From contig NZ_PVEP01000004.1 of the NCBI RefSeq assembly GCF_002973535.1, forward strand, positions 131,501 through 195,500: a stretch of DNA of 64,000 nt, written 5' to 3'. This DNA is from Albidovulum denitrificans. Its GTDB lineage: Bacteria > Pseudomonadota > Alphaproteobacteria > Rhodobacterales > Rhodobacteraceae. Positions 56,193 to 64,000 of the stretch are shown piece after piece (position 1 is the first letter of the stretch; each line of letters starts with the position of its first letter). Both the position numbers and the translations under genes were made by a program. The notes beneath the pieces were generated by a model. The model had not been told where the DNA came from and did no database searches. It saw only the letters and a program-made list of their open reading frames with translations.

Positions 56193-56819
56193 ATGATCCC
56201 CACCGGCCTGCCGGCCTTCGTCCTCGCCTCCACGCTGATCGAGCTGACGCCGGGGCCGAACATGGCCTGGCTCGCCATGGTCGCGGCGACCGAGGGGCGG
56301 CGGCCGGGCTTGGCCGCCGTCGGGGGCGTGGCGCTGGGCCTTGGCGTGATCGGCGTCGCCGCCGCCTTTGGGCTGGCCGCGATCATCGCCGCCACGCCCG
56401 CGCTTTACCAGGCGTTGCGCTGGGCGGGGGTGCTGTATCTGCTCTGGCTCGCCTGGGACGGCTGGCGCGATGGCGGGGCAGAGGACGGGAACACCCATGC
56501 GGGCATCACCCTGCGCCGTGCGTTCCGGCGCGGGCTTGTCACCAACCTTCTGAACCCGAAGGCCGCGCTTTTCTACATCGCGGTTCTGCCGGGCTTCACC
56601 GATCCCGGCGCCTCTGTGCTGGTGGAGACACTGATCCTGACCGCTGCCTATGTCGCCGTGGCAACCGCGATCCATGCCGGGATCGTGGCGCTGGCGGGGT
56701 CCGCCCATGCGCTGCTCGACGATCCGGTGAAAAGCCGTATCGTGCGGCGGGTCCTGTCCGCCGCGCTTGCCCTTGTCGCGCTCTGGTTCGCCTGGTCCAG
56801 CCGTACCGGCGGCGCCTGA
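56193..56819 (+). CDS. LysE/RhtB-family amino acid exporter
   Basis: A 208-residue exporter with about six helices and the family opening IELTPGPNMAWLAMVAATEG and the mid-loop GLVTNLLNPKAALFYIAVLP. Starts five bases after hemF. The substrate is unknown. A GTG start overlapping the hemF end is possible. It ends next to repeat copy B. Confidence 0.85.
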   Translation: MIPTGLPAFVLASTLIELTPGPNMAWLAMVAATEGRRPGLAAVGGVALGLGVIGVAAAFGLAAIIAATPALYQALRWAGVLYLLWLAWDGWRDGGAEDGNTHAGITLRRAFRRGLVTNLLNPKAALFYIAVLPGFTDPGASVLVETLILTAAYVAVATAIHAGIVALAGSAHALLDDPVKSRIVRRVLSAALALVALWFAWSSRTGGA

Positions 56820-56821
56820 CG

Positions 56822-56915
56822 CCTATAGCATTTCGGGTTTGCGCTGAATCAGAGTTTGACCCTATTTCGTTCTAATTCTGTTACTTACGTTCTCAACGCA
56901 AACCCGAAGCGCTTT
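56822..56915. repeat. 94-bp palindromic repeat element, copy B (inverted)
   Basis: Reverse complement of copy A with scattered substitutions in the middle and near-identical ends. It again lies between two convergent stop codons (LysE family and uraH), whose stop codons touch the element edge. Confidence 0.85.
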
Positions 56916-57273
56916 AACTCCCGCGATAGGTCGAATAGCCGAAAGGCGACAGCAGCAGCGGTACATGGTAATGCGCGCTGTCGTCCGAAATGCCGAAGCG
57001 GATCGGGATCTGGTCAAGGAAGCGCGGGCTTTCCGGCGCCGCGCCGGTGCTGTCCAGATAATCGCCCGCGTGAAAGATCAGCTCATACCGTCCCGCCACG
57101 AAATCGCCCTTGGGCAGGATCGGGCCGTCGGTGCGGCCATCGGCATTCGTCACCATCCGCGCCAGCGCCACGCGCCCCTCTGCCGTCAGCCGGAAAAGCT
57201 CCACCACCATGCCCGCCGCCGGGCAGCCCCGCGCGGTGTCCAGAACATGCGTCGTCAGATAGCCCTCGACCAT
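56914..57273 (-). CDS. uraH: 5-hydroxyisourate hydrolase
   Basis: A 119-residue transthyretin-related enzyme with the N-terminal LTTHVLDTARG and C-terminal YRGS signatures of HIUase. It hydrolyses 5-hydroxyisourate in urate breakdown. Divergent from puuE. Confidence 0.95.
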   Translation of the reverse strand: MVEGYLTTHVLDTARGCPAAGMVVELFRLTAEGRVALARMVTNADGRTDGPILPKGDFVAGRYELIFHAGDYLDSTGAAPESPRFLDQIPIRFGISDDSAHYHVPLLLSPFGYSTYRGS

Positions 57274-57422
57274 TCCCTACCTCTCCGCTGCATCCGGGCC
57301 AGCTTAGCGGACCGCCCGCGAAAGGCGAGCGTCGGAATTCCCGTCAAGTACTTCTGGAATTTCTTGATAATATCGCATCCAATCCGGGGCTAGGGTGCAG
57401 GCAGATCTGGAAGGGGCCGCGA

Positions 57423-58835
57423 ATGAACCGCTATCCGCGCAACATGATCGGCTATGGTGCCAATCCGCCCGATGCCGCCTGGCCCGGCGGGGCGAAGATC
57501 GCCGTCAGCCTCGTGTTGAACTACGAGGAAGGCGGCGAGAATTGCGTCCTGCACGGCGATGCCGCGTCCGAGGCGTTCCTGTCCGACATTGCCGGGGCCG
57601 CGATGTGGCCGGGGCAGCGCCACTGGAACATGGAATCGATCTACGAATACGGCGCGCGGGCCGGGTTCTGGCGGCTCCACCGCCTGTTCACTGGCATGGA
57701 CATCCCGGTGACGATCTACGGTGTGGCCACCGCGCTTGCCCGGTCCCCCGAACAGGTCGCCGCGATGAAGGAAGCGGGGTGGGAGATTGCGTCCCACGGC
57801 CTGAAATGGGTCGAACACAAGGACATGCCGGAAGAGGAAGAGAGGCGCCAGATCGCCGAGGCCATCCGCCTGCATACGGAGGTGACCGGCAGCCGCCCGA
57901 CCGGATGGTATACCGGGCGCTGTTCGCTCAACACCGTGCGCCTGACGGCCGAGGCCGGGTTCGACTGGATTTCCGACACCTATGACGACGATCTGCCTTA
58001 TTGGATCGAGGCGGGAGGGCGCGACCAGCTGGTGATCCCCTACACGCTTGAAGCCAACGACATGCGCTTTGCCACCGCGCCGGGCTATATCACGGGGGAG
58101 CAGTTCTTTCAGTATCTGAAAGACGCTTTCGACGTGCTTTATGCCGAAGGGCAGGCGGGCGCGGCGAAGATGATGTCGGTCGGCCTTCACTGCCGCCTGA
58201 TCGGCCGGCCGGGCAAGATGGCGGGGCTGAAGCGGTTCCTCGACTACGCGCAGGCGCATGAGGGCGTGTGGTTCCCGCGCCGTATCGACATCGCGCGCCA
58301 CTGGGCCGCGACCCATCCGCCGCGTCGCTTCGACCGGCCAAGCCGGATGGACAGGGCGACGTTCACCGCCCGCTTCGGCGGCATCTTCGAACATTCCCCC
58401 TGGATCGCCGACCGCGCCTGGGCGCTTGAGCTTGGTCCGGCGCATGACACCGCCGCCGGGCTCCACAACGCGCTCGCCCGTGCCTTCCGCTCGGCCAGCC
58501 GGGCCGAACGCCTTGGCGTCCTGACCGCGCATCCCGACCTTGCGGGCAAGCTTGCCGCCGCCAGGCGCCTTACCGCCGAAAGCACCGCCGAACAGGCCTC
58601 TGCCGGGCTGGATGCCCTGACCGATGCCGAACGGATCGAGTTCACCGAGCTGAACAACGCCTATACCGCGCGCCACGGCTTTCCCTTCATCATCGCCGTG
58701 CGCGACCACACCAAGGCGACGATCCTCGACGCCTTCCGCCGCCGTCTGGAACAGGACAATGAGGTGGAATTCGATGAGGCCTGCCGTCAGGTGGAACGGA
58801 TCGCCGAACTGCGCCTCAAGGACATGCTGATATGA
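57423..58835 (+). CDS. Fused allantoinase PuuE and OHCU decarboxylase
   Basis: A 470-residue two-domain enzyme. Residues 1-300 are a polysaccharide-deacetylase-type allantoinase (PuuE: MIGYGANPPDAAWPGGAKIA, EIASHGLKWVEHKDM, GWYTGRCSLNT). Residues about 308-470 match OHCU decarboxylase, with the active-site HSPWIADRAW and HPDLAGKLAAARRL. The fusion joins urate-derived OHCU decarboxylation to allantoin hydrolysis in one chain. ATG 57423 follows ggaagggg. Confidence 0.92.
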   Translation: MNRYPRNMIGYGANPPDAAWPGGAKIAVSLVLNYEEGGENCVLHGDAASEAFLSDIAGAAMWPGQRHWNMESIYEYGARAGFWRLHRLFTGMDIPVTIYGVATALARSPEQVAAMKEAGWEIASHGLKWVEHKDMPEEEERRQIAEAIRLHTEVTGSRPTGWYTGRCSLNTVRLTAEAGFDWISDTYDDDLPYWIEAGGRDQLVIPYTLEANDMRFATAPGYITGEQFFQYLKDAFDVLYAEGQAGAAKMMSVGLHCRLIGRPGKMAGLKRFLDYAQAHEGVWFPRRIDIARHWAATHPPRRFDRPSRMDRATFTARFGGIFEHSPWIADRAWALELGPAHDTAAGLHNALARAFRSASRAERLGVLTAHPDLAGKLAAARRLTAESTAEQASAGLDALTDAERIEFTELNNAYTARHGFPFIIAVRDHTKATILDAFRRRLEQDNEVEFDEACRQVERIAELRLKDMLI

Positions 58836-59668
58836 CCGGCTATTACACCCCGCCCGGCGGCCTGCCGCCCCAGACCGCCCTGATGACCGGCCGCGCGGTC
58901 TTTACCGATGCCTATTGCGTCATCCCCAAGGGCTGCTTTTCCGACATCGTGACCAGCAACCTGCCGGGCTGGAAGAACACCCGCCTCTGGCTTATCGCGC
59001 GGCCCATGTCGGGCTTTTCCGAAACCTTCAGCCAATATGTGATGGAGGTCGGCCCCGGCGGCGGCGCAGACCTGCCCGAGCCTGACCCGGTCGCCGAAGG
59101 CGTGATTTTCGTGACCGGGGGGGAAATCTGGCTTTCCCTCGACGGCAAGGAACATGAACTCGGCGCGGGCGGCTATGCCTATATCCCGCCCGGCTGCGAC
59201 TGGCGGCTGCATAACGGCAGCGATCATCCCGCCCGCTTCCACTGGATCCGCAAGCTTTACGAATACGCGCCGGGTCTGACTGCGCCCGCCGCCTTCGTCA
59301 CCTCGGACCAGGAGGTGAAACCCATCGCCATGCCTGACACCGAAGGCCGCTGGGCGACGACCCGTTTCGCCGACCCCGACGATTTGCGCCACGACATGCA
59401 TGTCAACATCGTCACCTTCCAGCCCGGCGGCGTGATCCCGTTCGAGGAAACCCATGTGATGGAACACGGGCTTTACGTCCTTGAGGGCAAGGCGGTCTAC
59501 AAGCTCAACCAGGACTGGGTGGAGGTGGAGGCAGGCGATTTCATGTGGCTGCGCGCCTATTGCCCACAGGCTTGCTACGCCGCCGGTCCCGGCCCCTTCC
59601 GCTATCTGCTTTACAAGGACGTGAACCGCCACGCCAAACTGCGCGGCCCCGGCGCCTTCGGCCGCTAG
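58832..59668 (+). CDS. (S)-ureidoglycine aminohydrolase (bicupin)
   Basis: A 278-residue two-cupin enzyme of the YlbA/UGlyAH family. The second cupin carries the metal-site pattern FEETHVMEHGLYVLEGKAVY and the end has DFMWLRAYCPQACYAAG. It releases ammonia from ureidoglycine. Its ATG overlaps the puuE-uraD stop (ATGA). Confidence 0.92.
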   Translation: MTGYYTPPGGLPPQTALMTGRAVFTDAYCVIPKGCFSDIVTSNLPGWKNTRLWLIARPMSGFSETFSQYVMEVGPGGGADLPEPDPVAEGVIFVTGGEIWLSLDGKEHELGAGGYAYIPPGCDWRLHNGSDHPARFHWIRKLYEYAPGLTAPAAFVTSDQEVKPIAMPDTEGRWATTRFADPDDLRHDMHVNIVTFQPGGVIPFEETHVMEHGLYVLEGKAVYKLNQDWVEVEAGDFMWLRAYCPQACYAAGPGPFRYLLYKDVNRHAKLRGPGAFGR

Positions 59669-59778
59669 GGCTTCTTCGTTGCGCAAAATACTCCACGGGG
59701 GGTTGCCATTCTTGCGCCATTGGTTCGAGCAACAATGGCGACGGGTGTGAAACCCCAGGCCCGGGCCAGAGGAAAGCG

Positions 59779-60267
59779 ATGACTCGAACAATCGAAGCCG
59801 AACCCATCATCGCACACACCTTCGCCGCCTTCGGCGATGTCCTCGACGCGACGGGCGACTTCCGGCTTATCAATGACGGTCTTTGCCACCGTCACCACGA
59901 CCGCGCGCGGCTCGATTTCGGTTCGGGCCGGGCCGGGATTTCCATCTTCGACGCGGTTCCGCGCGCCTTGCCTTACGACTTCGATCTTGTCGAACGCCAC
60001 CCCGAGGGGTCGCAGGCCTTCCTGCCGATGACCGAACACCCGTTCCTTGTCATCGTCGCCCCGGATGCGGGCGGTCGCCCCGGCAGCCCGCGCGCCTTCC
60101 TGACCGCGCCGGGGCAGGGGATCAACCTTCTGCGCGGGACCTGGCATGGCGTGCTGACCCCGCTCGCCGCGCCCGGCCGCTTTGCCGTTGTGGATCGCAT
60201 CGGCGACGGCCCGAACCTTGAGGAGTTCCGCTATCCCGCCCCTTGGCAGGTCATCGGTCCCGCCTGA
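59779..60267 (+). CDS. allA: Ureidoglycolate lyase
   Basis: A 162-residue AllA-type enzyme that splits ureidoglycolate to glyoxylate and urea. RHHDRARLDFGSGRAGISIF and NLLRGTWHGVLTPL are family patterns. Starts after 110 bases with an agaggaaag site and belongs to the ureide operon. Confidence 0.92.
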   Translation: MTRTIEAEPIIAHTFAAFGDVLDATGDFRLINDGLCHRHHDRARLDFGSGRAGISIFDAVPRALPYDFDLVERHPEGSQAFLPMTEHPFLVIVAPDAGGRPGSPRAFLTAPGQGINLLRGTWHGVLTPLAAPGRFAVVDRIGDGPNLEEFRYPAPWQVIGPA

Positions 60268-60272
60268 TCGCC

Positions 60273-61256
60273 CTAAAGGCTACCCATCCGCGCCGCCACG
60301 TCCAGCATCCGGTTGGCAAAACCCCATTCGTTGTCATACCAGCCGAAAAGCCGCAGCAGGCCGCCACTGGTGACGCGGGTCTCCGGCAGGGCCATGACGA
60401 TACTTTCGGGTCGCGCGCGCAGGTCCGACGACACCAGCGGCCGGTCGGTCCGGCCGATCACGCCCCCCGCCGCCGCCAGTGCCGCGTTGACCGTCGCCAC
60501 GTCCGGCCGCGCCCGTGTCATCACCGTCAGGTCCACGGCCGAGACGGAGGCGACCGGCACCCGGACCGCTGCGCCCTCGATCCGCCCGGCGATGCCCGGC
60601 AGCACCACGTCCAGCAGGCGCTGGGCCGAGGTCGTCGTCGGCACCATCGACAGCGCCGCCGCGCGGCTTCGGGCATATTCCGCCCCCGGCGCGTCGATCG
60701 TCGGCTGGCTGCCGGTGTAGCAGTGGATCGTGGTCATCCATCCCGTCTCCACGCCCCATTCTGCCTCGACCAGCCGCACCAGCGGCGCCAGCGCGTTGGT
60801 CGTGCAGGAGGCGTTTGAGACGATCCGATGCTCCGGCCCCAGCTTTTCATCATTCGCGCCCAGCACGACGGTGAAATCGGCGGTATCCGAGGGGCCTGAA
60901 ACCAGCACCCGCTTCGCCCCGGCGCGCAGACCGGCCTCGGCAAAGGAGCGTTCCCCACCCAGCCCGGTGCATTCCATCACGATGTCGATGTCCGACAGGT
61001 CGAGCGATGCCAGATCGCGCGCCCCGGTCAGACGAATGCGCACCCCGTCGATGACCAGCGCGCCGTTCTCCAGCGCGACTGACCCCTTCCAGGGGCCAAA
61101 GGTCGAATCGTATTCGAAAAGATAGGCCGCCATCTCAGGCTTCGCGATGTCATTGACCGCGACGATCTCCACATCGCCCGCGCCGTCCGACAGCGCCGCG
61201 CGCAGCACCGACCGGCCGATGCGGCCAAACCCGTTGATCGCGACTCTCACCGCCAT
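60273..61256 (-). CDS. Divergent type I glyceraldehyde-3-phosphate dehydrogenase-like enzyme
   Basis: A 327-residue GAPDH-family protein with VAINGFGRIGRSVLRA, the catalytic Cys151 in SNASCTTNALAP and the C-terminal WYDNEWGFANRML. The usual VLxSAPxK-DD segment reads VLVSGPSDTADFTVVLGAN, closer to erythrose-4-phosphate or specialised dehydrogenases. Asp in VNDIAKP suggests NAD preference. It sits convergent to allA and is not with other glycolytic genes, so it may be a second, specialised form. Confidence 0.85.
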   Translation of the reverse strand: MAVRVAINGFGRIGRSVLRAALSDGAGDVEIVAVNDIAKPEMAAYLFEYDSTFGPWKGSVALENGALVIDGVRIRLTGARDLASLDLSDIDIVMECTGLGGERSFAEAGLRAGAKRVLVSGPSDTADFTVVLGANDEKLGPEHRIVSNASCTTNALAPLVRLVEAEWGVETGWMTTIHCYTGSQPTIDAPGAEYARSRAAALSMVPTTTSAQRLLDVVLPGIAGRIEGAAVRVPVASVSAVDLTVMTRARPDVATVNAALAAAGGVIGRTDRPLVSSDLRARPESIVMALPETRVTSGGLLRLFGWYDNEWGFANRMLDVAARMGSL

Positions 61257-61380
61257 GGCGTTCCTTCCCGGATGGCTTTCACGCCAAGAAGCACGGGACG
61301 GCGCCCCGCCGCAACCACGCGATTGTGACCGTCACATCGGCTCAAGCCTGCATTTCATTGTGGTTAAAGTACTCCGGGGT

Positions 61381-61397
61381 CCGGGGCGGAGCCCCGG
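61381..61397. terminator. GC stem-loop between RNase T2 and GAPDH-like genes
   Basis: ccggggc/gccccgg with a 3-base loop, downstream of the RNase gene on its strand, no strong T-run. It is at best a weak terminator. Confidence 0.45.
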
Positions 61398-61427
61398 CGC
61401 TTTCCACCGGTGCGGGCGACATTGGCC

Positions 61428-62057
61428 TCAGCGCACCCGTTCCATCAGCGCATCCTTCATCCGGCAGTCCCGCGCGGCATCGTCGCCGCAGGGGCGGGGG
61501 GTCAGGTCGCGGGTCAGGCAAATGCGCACCTCGTCGATCCGGCCCGCCTCGCATGTGACGGTGATCATCGACCGTTCAAGGCCCGGATTGGCTTCAACGA
61601 ACGCGTCCTCCACCACCTGCGCGGGCAGCTTCACGTCGCGGTCCAGATGGGCCAATACAGGCGGTATAGAGACGTTTTCATAGGCTTTCCGCGACAGCGC
61701 GAAGTAGTCATCCGCGCTTAGCCCCGAACAGCGGCCGTGCTTTTTCCATTCATGCCAGGCCAGCCCGCCGGACCCCATGATGTCGGCCATCGCGGCCGTT
61801 TCGCGCCGCGACGGATCGCGCGCGCCGGTGCGGCAGTCGCTTGGCCAGCCATAGTCGTTCTGCGGCCAAAGCCCGTGCAGGGTGAAACCGAAGTCGTGGC
61901 GCGTGTCGCACTGGTCGTCGCGGCGCGCATCGCCGGTCAGCGCGCACCAGGTCGGCGACCAGCCCAGCGACAGGATGTAATAGTCGAAATCCCCGGCCCG
62001 CTCGCCCCCGGCATGGGCGGGCAGGGCCAGGCAGATCAGGGCGGCCAGAACACGCAT
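61428..62057 (-). CDS. Secreted ribonuclease T2
   Basis: A 209-residue RNase T2 with signal sequence 1-16. The two catalytic conserved sites are visible: FTLHGLWPQ (CAS1 His) and WHEWKKHGRCS (CAS2 His/Glu). Several Cys pairs support an extracytoplasmic fold. It degrades RNA in the periplasm, perhaps for phosphate or nucleoside use. Confidence 0.93.
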   Translation of the reverse strand: MRVLAALICLALPAHAGGERAGDFDYYILSLGWSPTWCALTGDARRDDQCDTRHDFGFTLHGLWPQNDYGWPSDCRTGARDPSRRETAAMADIMGSGGLAWHEWKKHGRCSGLSADDYFALSRKAYENVSIPPVLAHLDRDVKLPAQVVEDAFVEANPGLERSMITVTCEAGRIDEVRICLTRDLTPRPCGDDAARDCRMKDALMERVR

Positions 62058-62183
62058 TTACTCTTCCCTCCAACGCGGCTTGGGACTATATAGCCCCACA
62101 ACTTCCCCGAAATCGAGGAGTGGCGGTCCAAGGACCGCAGCCGATTTCCCGGCGCGGGAGAGATTTGTAAAGGAGAGATCCAG

Positions 62184-62939
62184 ATGTCGAAACCGCTTAT
62201 GGCCAAGGCCACGGCCGTCTGGCTCGTGGATAACACGACGCTCAGCTTCAAGCAGATCGCCGATTTCACCGGCATGCACGAACTTGAGATTCAGGGCATC
62301 GCGGATGGTGACGTCGCGACGGGCGTCAAGGGGTTCGATCCGATCGCCAACAACCAGCTTGACGCGGTGGAGATCGAGAAGGGCCAGAAGGACCCGCTTT
62401 ACAAGCTGAAGCTGAAATTCAACCCTGCCTCGGTGGGCGAGGAAAAGCGCCGCGGCCCGCGCTACACGCCGCTGTCCAAGCGTCAGGACCGCCCGGCGGC
62501 GATTCTCTGGCTGGTGAAGTTCCACCCGGAGCTGGCGGATGCGCAAATCTCGAAACTTGTCGGCACGACGAAGCCCACGATTGCCGCGATCCGCGACCGG
62601 ACCCACTGGAACATCAACAACATCACGCCGATCGACCCGGTCGCGCTGGGCCTGTGCCGCCAGACGGAGCTTGACGCCGCCGTGCAGAAGGCCGCCAAGA
62701 AGAAGGCCGCCGAGGGTGTGATGAGCGATGATGAGCGGCGCAGGCTCGTCTCGACCGAACAGTCGCTTGGCATGTCGACCGAACCGAAGATTCCGACCGC
62801 CATTGCGGGGCTTGAGAACTTCACCCTCTCCGGCACCTCCGATGAGGAAGAGAAGAACCCGGCGGATTATTCCAATGCCGACAGCTTCTTCAACCTGCCG
62901 GACAATGACGACGACGAAGACGAAGACGACGACAACTGA
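62184..62939 (+). CDS. DUF1013 helix-turn-helix regulator-like protein
   Basis: A 251-residue protein conserved in Alphaproteobacteria, with an N-terminal HTH-like region (LSFKQIADFTGMHELEIQGI), a second helical region (LADAQISKLVGTTKPTIAAI) and an extremely acidic C-terminal tail of Asp/Glu. Probably a DNA- or RNA-polymerase-associated regulator. A strong terminator follows. Confidence 0.85.
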   Translation: MSKPLMAKATAVWLVDNTTLSFKQIADFTGMHELEIQGIADGDVATGVKGFDPIANNQLDAVEIEKGQKDPLYKLKLKFNPASVGEEKRRGPRYTPLSKRQDRPAAILWLVKFHPELADAQISKLVGTTKPTIAAIRDRTHWNINNITPIDPVALGLCRQTELDAAVQKAAKKKAAEGVMSDDERRRLVSTEQSLGMSTEPKIPTAIAGLENFTLSGTSDEEEKNPADYSNADSFFNLPDNDDDEDEDDDN

Positions 62940-62944
62940 TCCCG

Positions 62945-62977
62945 AAACCCCGGCCCCCCGCGCCGGGGTTTTCGTTT
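62945..62977. terminator. Intrinsic terminator between DUF1013 and recR
   Basis: A 10-bp stem (62945-62954 with 62962-62971) runs into ttcgttt; it lies between convergent genes. Confidence 0.88.
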
Positions 62978-62985
62978 CTGCCGCG

Positions 62986-63585
62986 TCAGACCGATTTTCG
63001 CGCCCGAAGCGCCGCCTGGATCGTGCCGTCGTCAAGGTAGTCCAACTCCCCCCCGACCGGCACGCCCTGGGCCAGAGAGGTGACGCGCGCGCCCGCCCCT
63101 TCCAGCGCGTCGGCGATGTAATGGGCGGTCGTCTGGCCATCGACGGTTGCGTTCAGCGCCAGGATCACCTCGGCGATCCCCTCATCCCGCACCCGCGACA
63201 GCAGTTTCGGGATGCGCAGATCCTCCGGTCCCACGGCATCCAGCGCCGACAGCGTGCCGCCAAGGACGTGATAGCGGCCCTTGAAGCTTTGCCCGCGCTC
63301 CATCGCCCACAGGTCGGCCACATCCTCGACCACGCAGATCTCCCCCGTCGCGCGGCGATCGTCGCGGCAGATGTCGCAGATGTCGGCGGTGCCGATATTG
63401 CCGCAACTGACGCATTCGCGCGCCGTTGCCGCCACCTCGGCCATCGCCTGTGCAAGCGGCGCCATCACCTGCCCGCGCTTCTTCAGAAGATGCAGCACCG
63501 CGCGGCGCGCCGAGCGTGGCCCCAGCCCCGGCAGGCGGGACATGAGGGCGATCAACGCCTCGATGTCGCGGGTGGCGTCGGACAA
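62986..63585 (-). CDS. recR: Recombination mediator RecR
   Basis: A 199-residue RecR with an N-terminal HhH segment ([17 protein letters not shown]), a four-Cys zinc finger (Cys-x2-Cys, 15 residues, Cys-x2-Cys) and a TOPRIM domain. It loads RecA with RecFO. A TTG start at 63585 fits gaggcgg spacing and follows ybaB by seven bases. Confidence 0.94.
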   Translation of the reverse strand: MSDATRDIEALIALMSRLPGLGPRSARRAVLHLLKKRGQVMAPLAQAMAEVAATARECVSCGNIGTADICDICRDDRRATGEICVVEDVADLWAMERGQSFKGRYHVLGGTLSALDAVGPEDLRIPKLLSRVRDEGIAEVILALNATVDGQTTAHYIADALEGAGARVTSLAQGVPVGGELDYLDDGTIQAALRARKSV

Positions 63586-63592
63586 GGCCGCC

Positions 63593-63946
63593 TCAGATCG
63601 GCAGCTTCATGTCGGCCGGCAGGCCGAGGCTTTCGTAAAGCCGCTTCATCTCATCCTGCTTGCGGTCGGCGGCCTTTTTCTGCGCGTCCTTGATCGCGGC
63701 AAGGATCAGGTCCTCGACCACTTCCTTCTGGCTGGGGTCAAAGATCGAGGGGTCGATCTCAAGCGCCTTCAGGTCGCCCTCCAGCGTGCAGGTCGCGGTG
63801 ACAAGGCCCGCTCCAGCCTCGCCCACAGCGTTCATGGTCTTGAAGCTTTCCTGAAGCTCCGCCACCTTGCCCTGCATCTCCTGCGCGGCCTTCATCATCT
63901 TGGCCATGTCGCCGAGGCCTCCGAGGCCCCCAAGTCCCTTGATCAT
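63593..63946 (-). CDS. YbaB/EbfC nucleoid-associated protein
   Basis: A 117-residue dimeric DNA-binding protein. [18 protein letters not shown] and [20 protein letters not shown] are standard for the family. It lies between dnaX and recR as in most bacteria. Confidence 0.95.
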   Translation of the reverse strand: MIKGLGGLGGLGDMAKMMKAAQEMQGKVAELQESFKTMNAVGEAGAGLVTATCTLEGDLKALEIDPSIFDPSQKEVVEDLILAAIKDAQKKAADRKQDEMKRLYESLGLPADMKLPI

Positions 63947-63956
63947 TTCCTACTCC

Positions 63957-64000
63957 TCAATTTTCCTCAAACGGGTCCCATTCATCCTCGACCTCGGGCA
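63957..64000 (-). CDS. dnaX: DNA polymerase III gamma/tau subunit, C-terminal end
   Basis: Only the last 14 codons are present; the reverse strand reads PEVEDEWDPFEEN followed by TGA. The acidic WDPFEE end and the dnaX-ybaB-recR order identify it. Truncated by the window. Confidence 0.8.
   Translation of the reverse strand, partial: PEVEDEWDPFEEN

Overview
The window is chromosomal DNA of a GC-rich alphaproteobacterium, most likely Rhodobacteraceae (purple non-sulfur or roseobacter type). The evidence is the ccoNOQP-ccoGHIS block with FNR-type boxes, the mutS/maeB divergent pair, the dnaX-ybaB-recR block, a DUF1013 gene, and a Dac/HAD/clpS neighbourhood. No rRNA, tRNA, CRISPR array, transposase or phage structural gene was found by eye.

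Layout. 1-8.3 kb: housekeeping genes (mutS start, maeB, a PfkB sugar kinase, secreted msrA, a class IV aminotransferase with a sulfotransferase-like partner, an epimerase, gnd). 8.5-20.2 kb: a compact accessory system made of small exported proteins, a Met-Gly-Ser repeat protein, a membrane-anchored six-haem cytochrome, a Tat-exported DmsA-like molybdoenzyme with its DmsB-like subunit, a TorD-like chaperone, a zinc-ribbon ferredoxin, and a two-component system. The sensor of that pair has its own CxxCH motif, and the regulator is an NtrC-type protein that has lost GAFTGA and the Walker B acids. 20.3-28 kb: gph, then an ABC importer with an aminotransferase and a semialdehyde dehydrogenase (amine or omega-amino acid use). 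28-36 kb: an oppABCDF importer with an M19 dipeptidase and ycaQ. 36-38.6 kb: an MttB-family methyltransferase and a universal stress protein. 38.7-47.7 kb: cbb3 oxidase and its assembly genes under FNR-type sites. 47.7-54.3 kb: a SPOR-domain D,D-carboxypeptidase, a HAD phosphatase, an AT-rich acquired gene (HTH plus methyltransferase-like) facing a 47-residue ORF across four direct repeats, then clpS, an rsmC-like gene and an SDR. 54.3-57 kb: two tandem lipoproteins, hemF and a LysE exporter, bracketed by two inverted copies of a 94-bp palindromic element. 57-60.3 kb: ureide (purine) catabolism, uraH, puuE-uraD fusion, ureidoglycine aminohydrolase and allA. 60.3-64 kb: a GAPDH-like gene, secreted RNase T2, DUF1013, recR, ybaB and the dnaX tail.

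The most interesting unit is 8.5-20.2 kb. It looks like a periplasmic redox system in which a Met-rich polymer sits beside a sulfoxide-reductase-type enzyme wired to a multihaem cytochrome and read by a haem-bearing sensor. One testable idea is that the Met-rich protein is an oxidant sink or redox partner regenerated by the molybdoenzyme. The second unit is the AT-rich HTH-methyltransferase module at 50.4-51.8 kb. Coordinates come from reading the sequence, and start codons were chosen by ribosome-binding site, overlap and family length.
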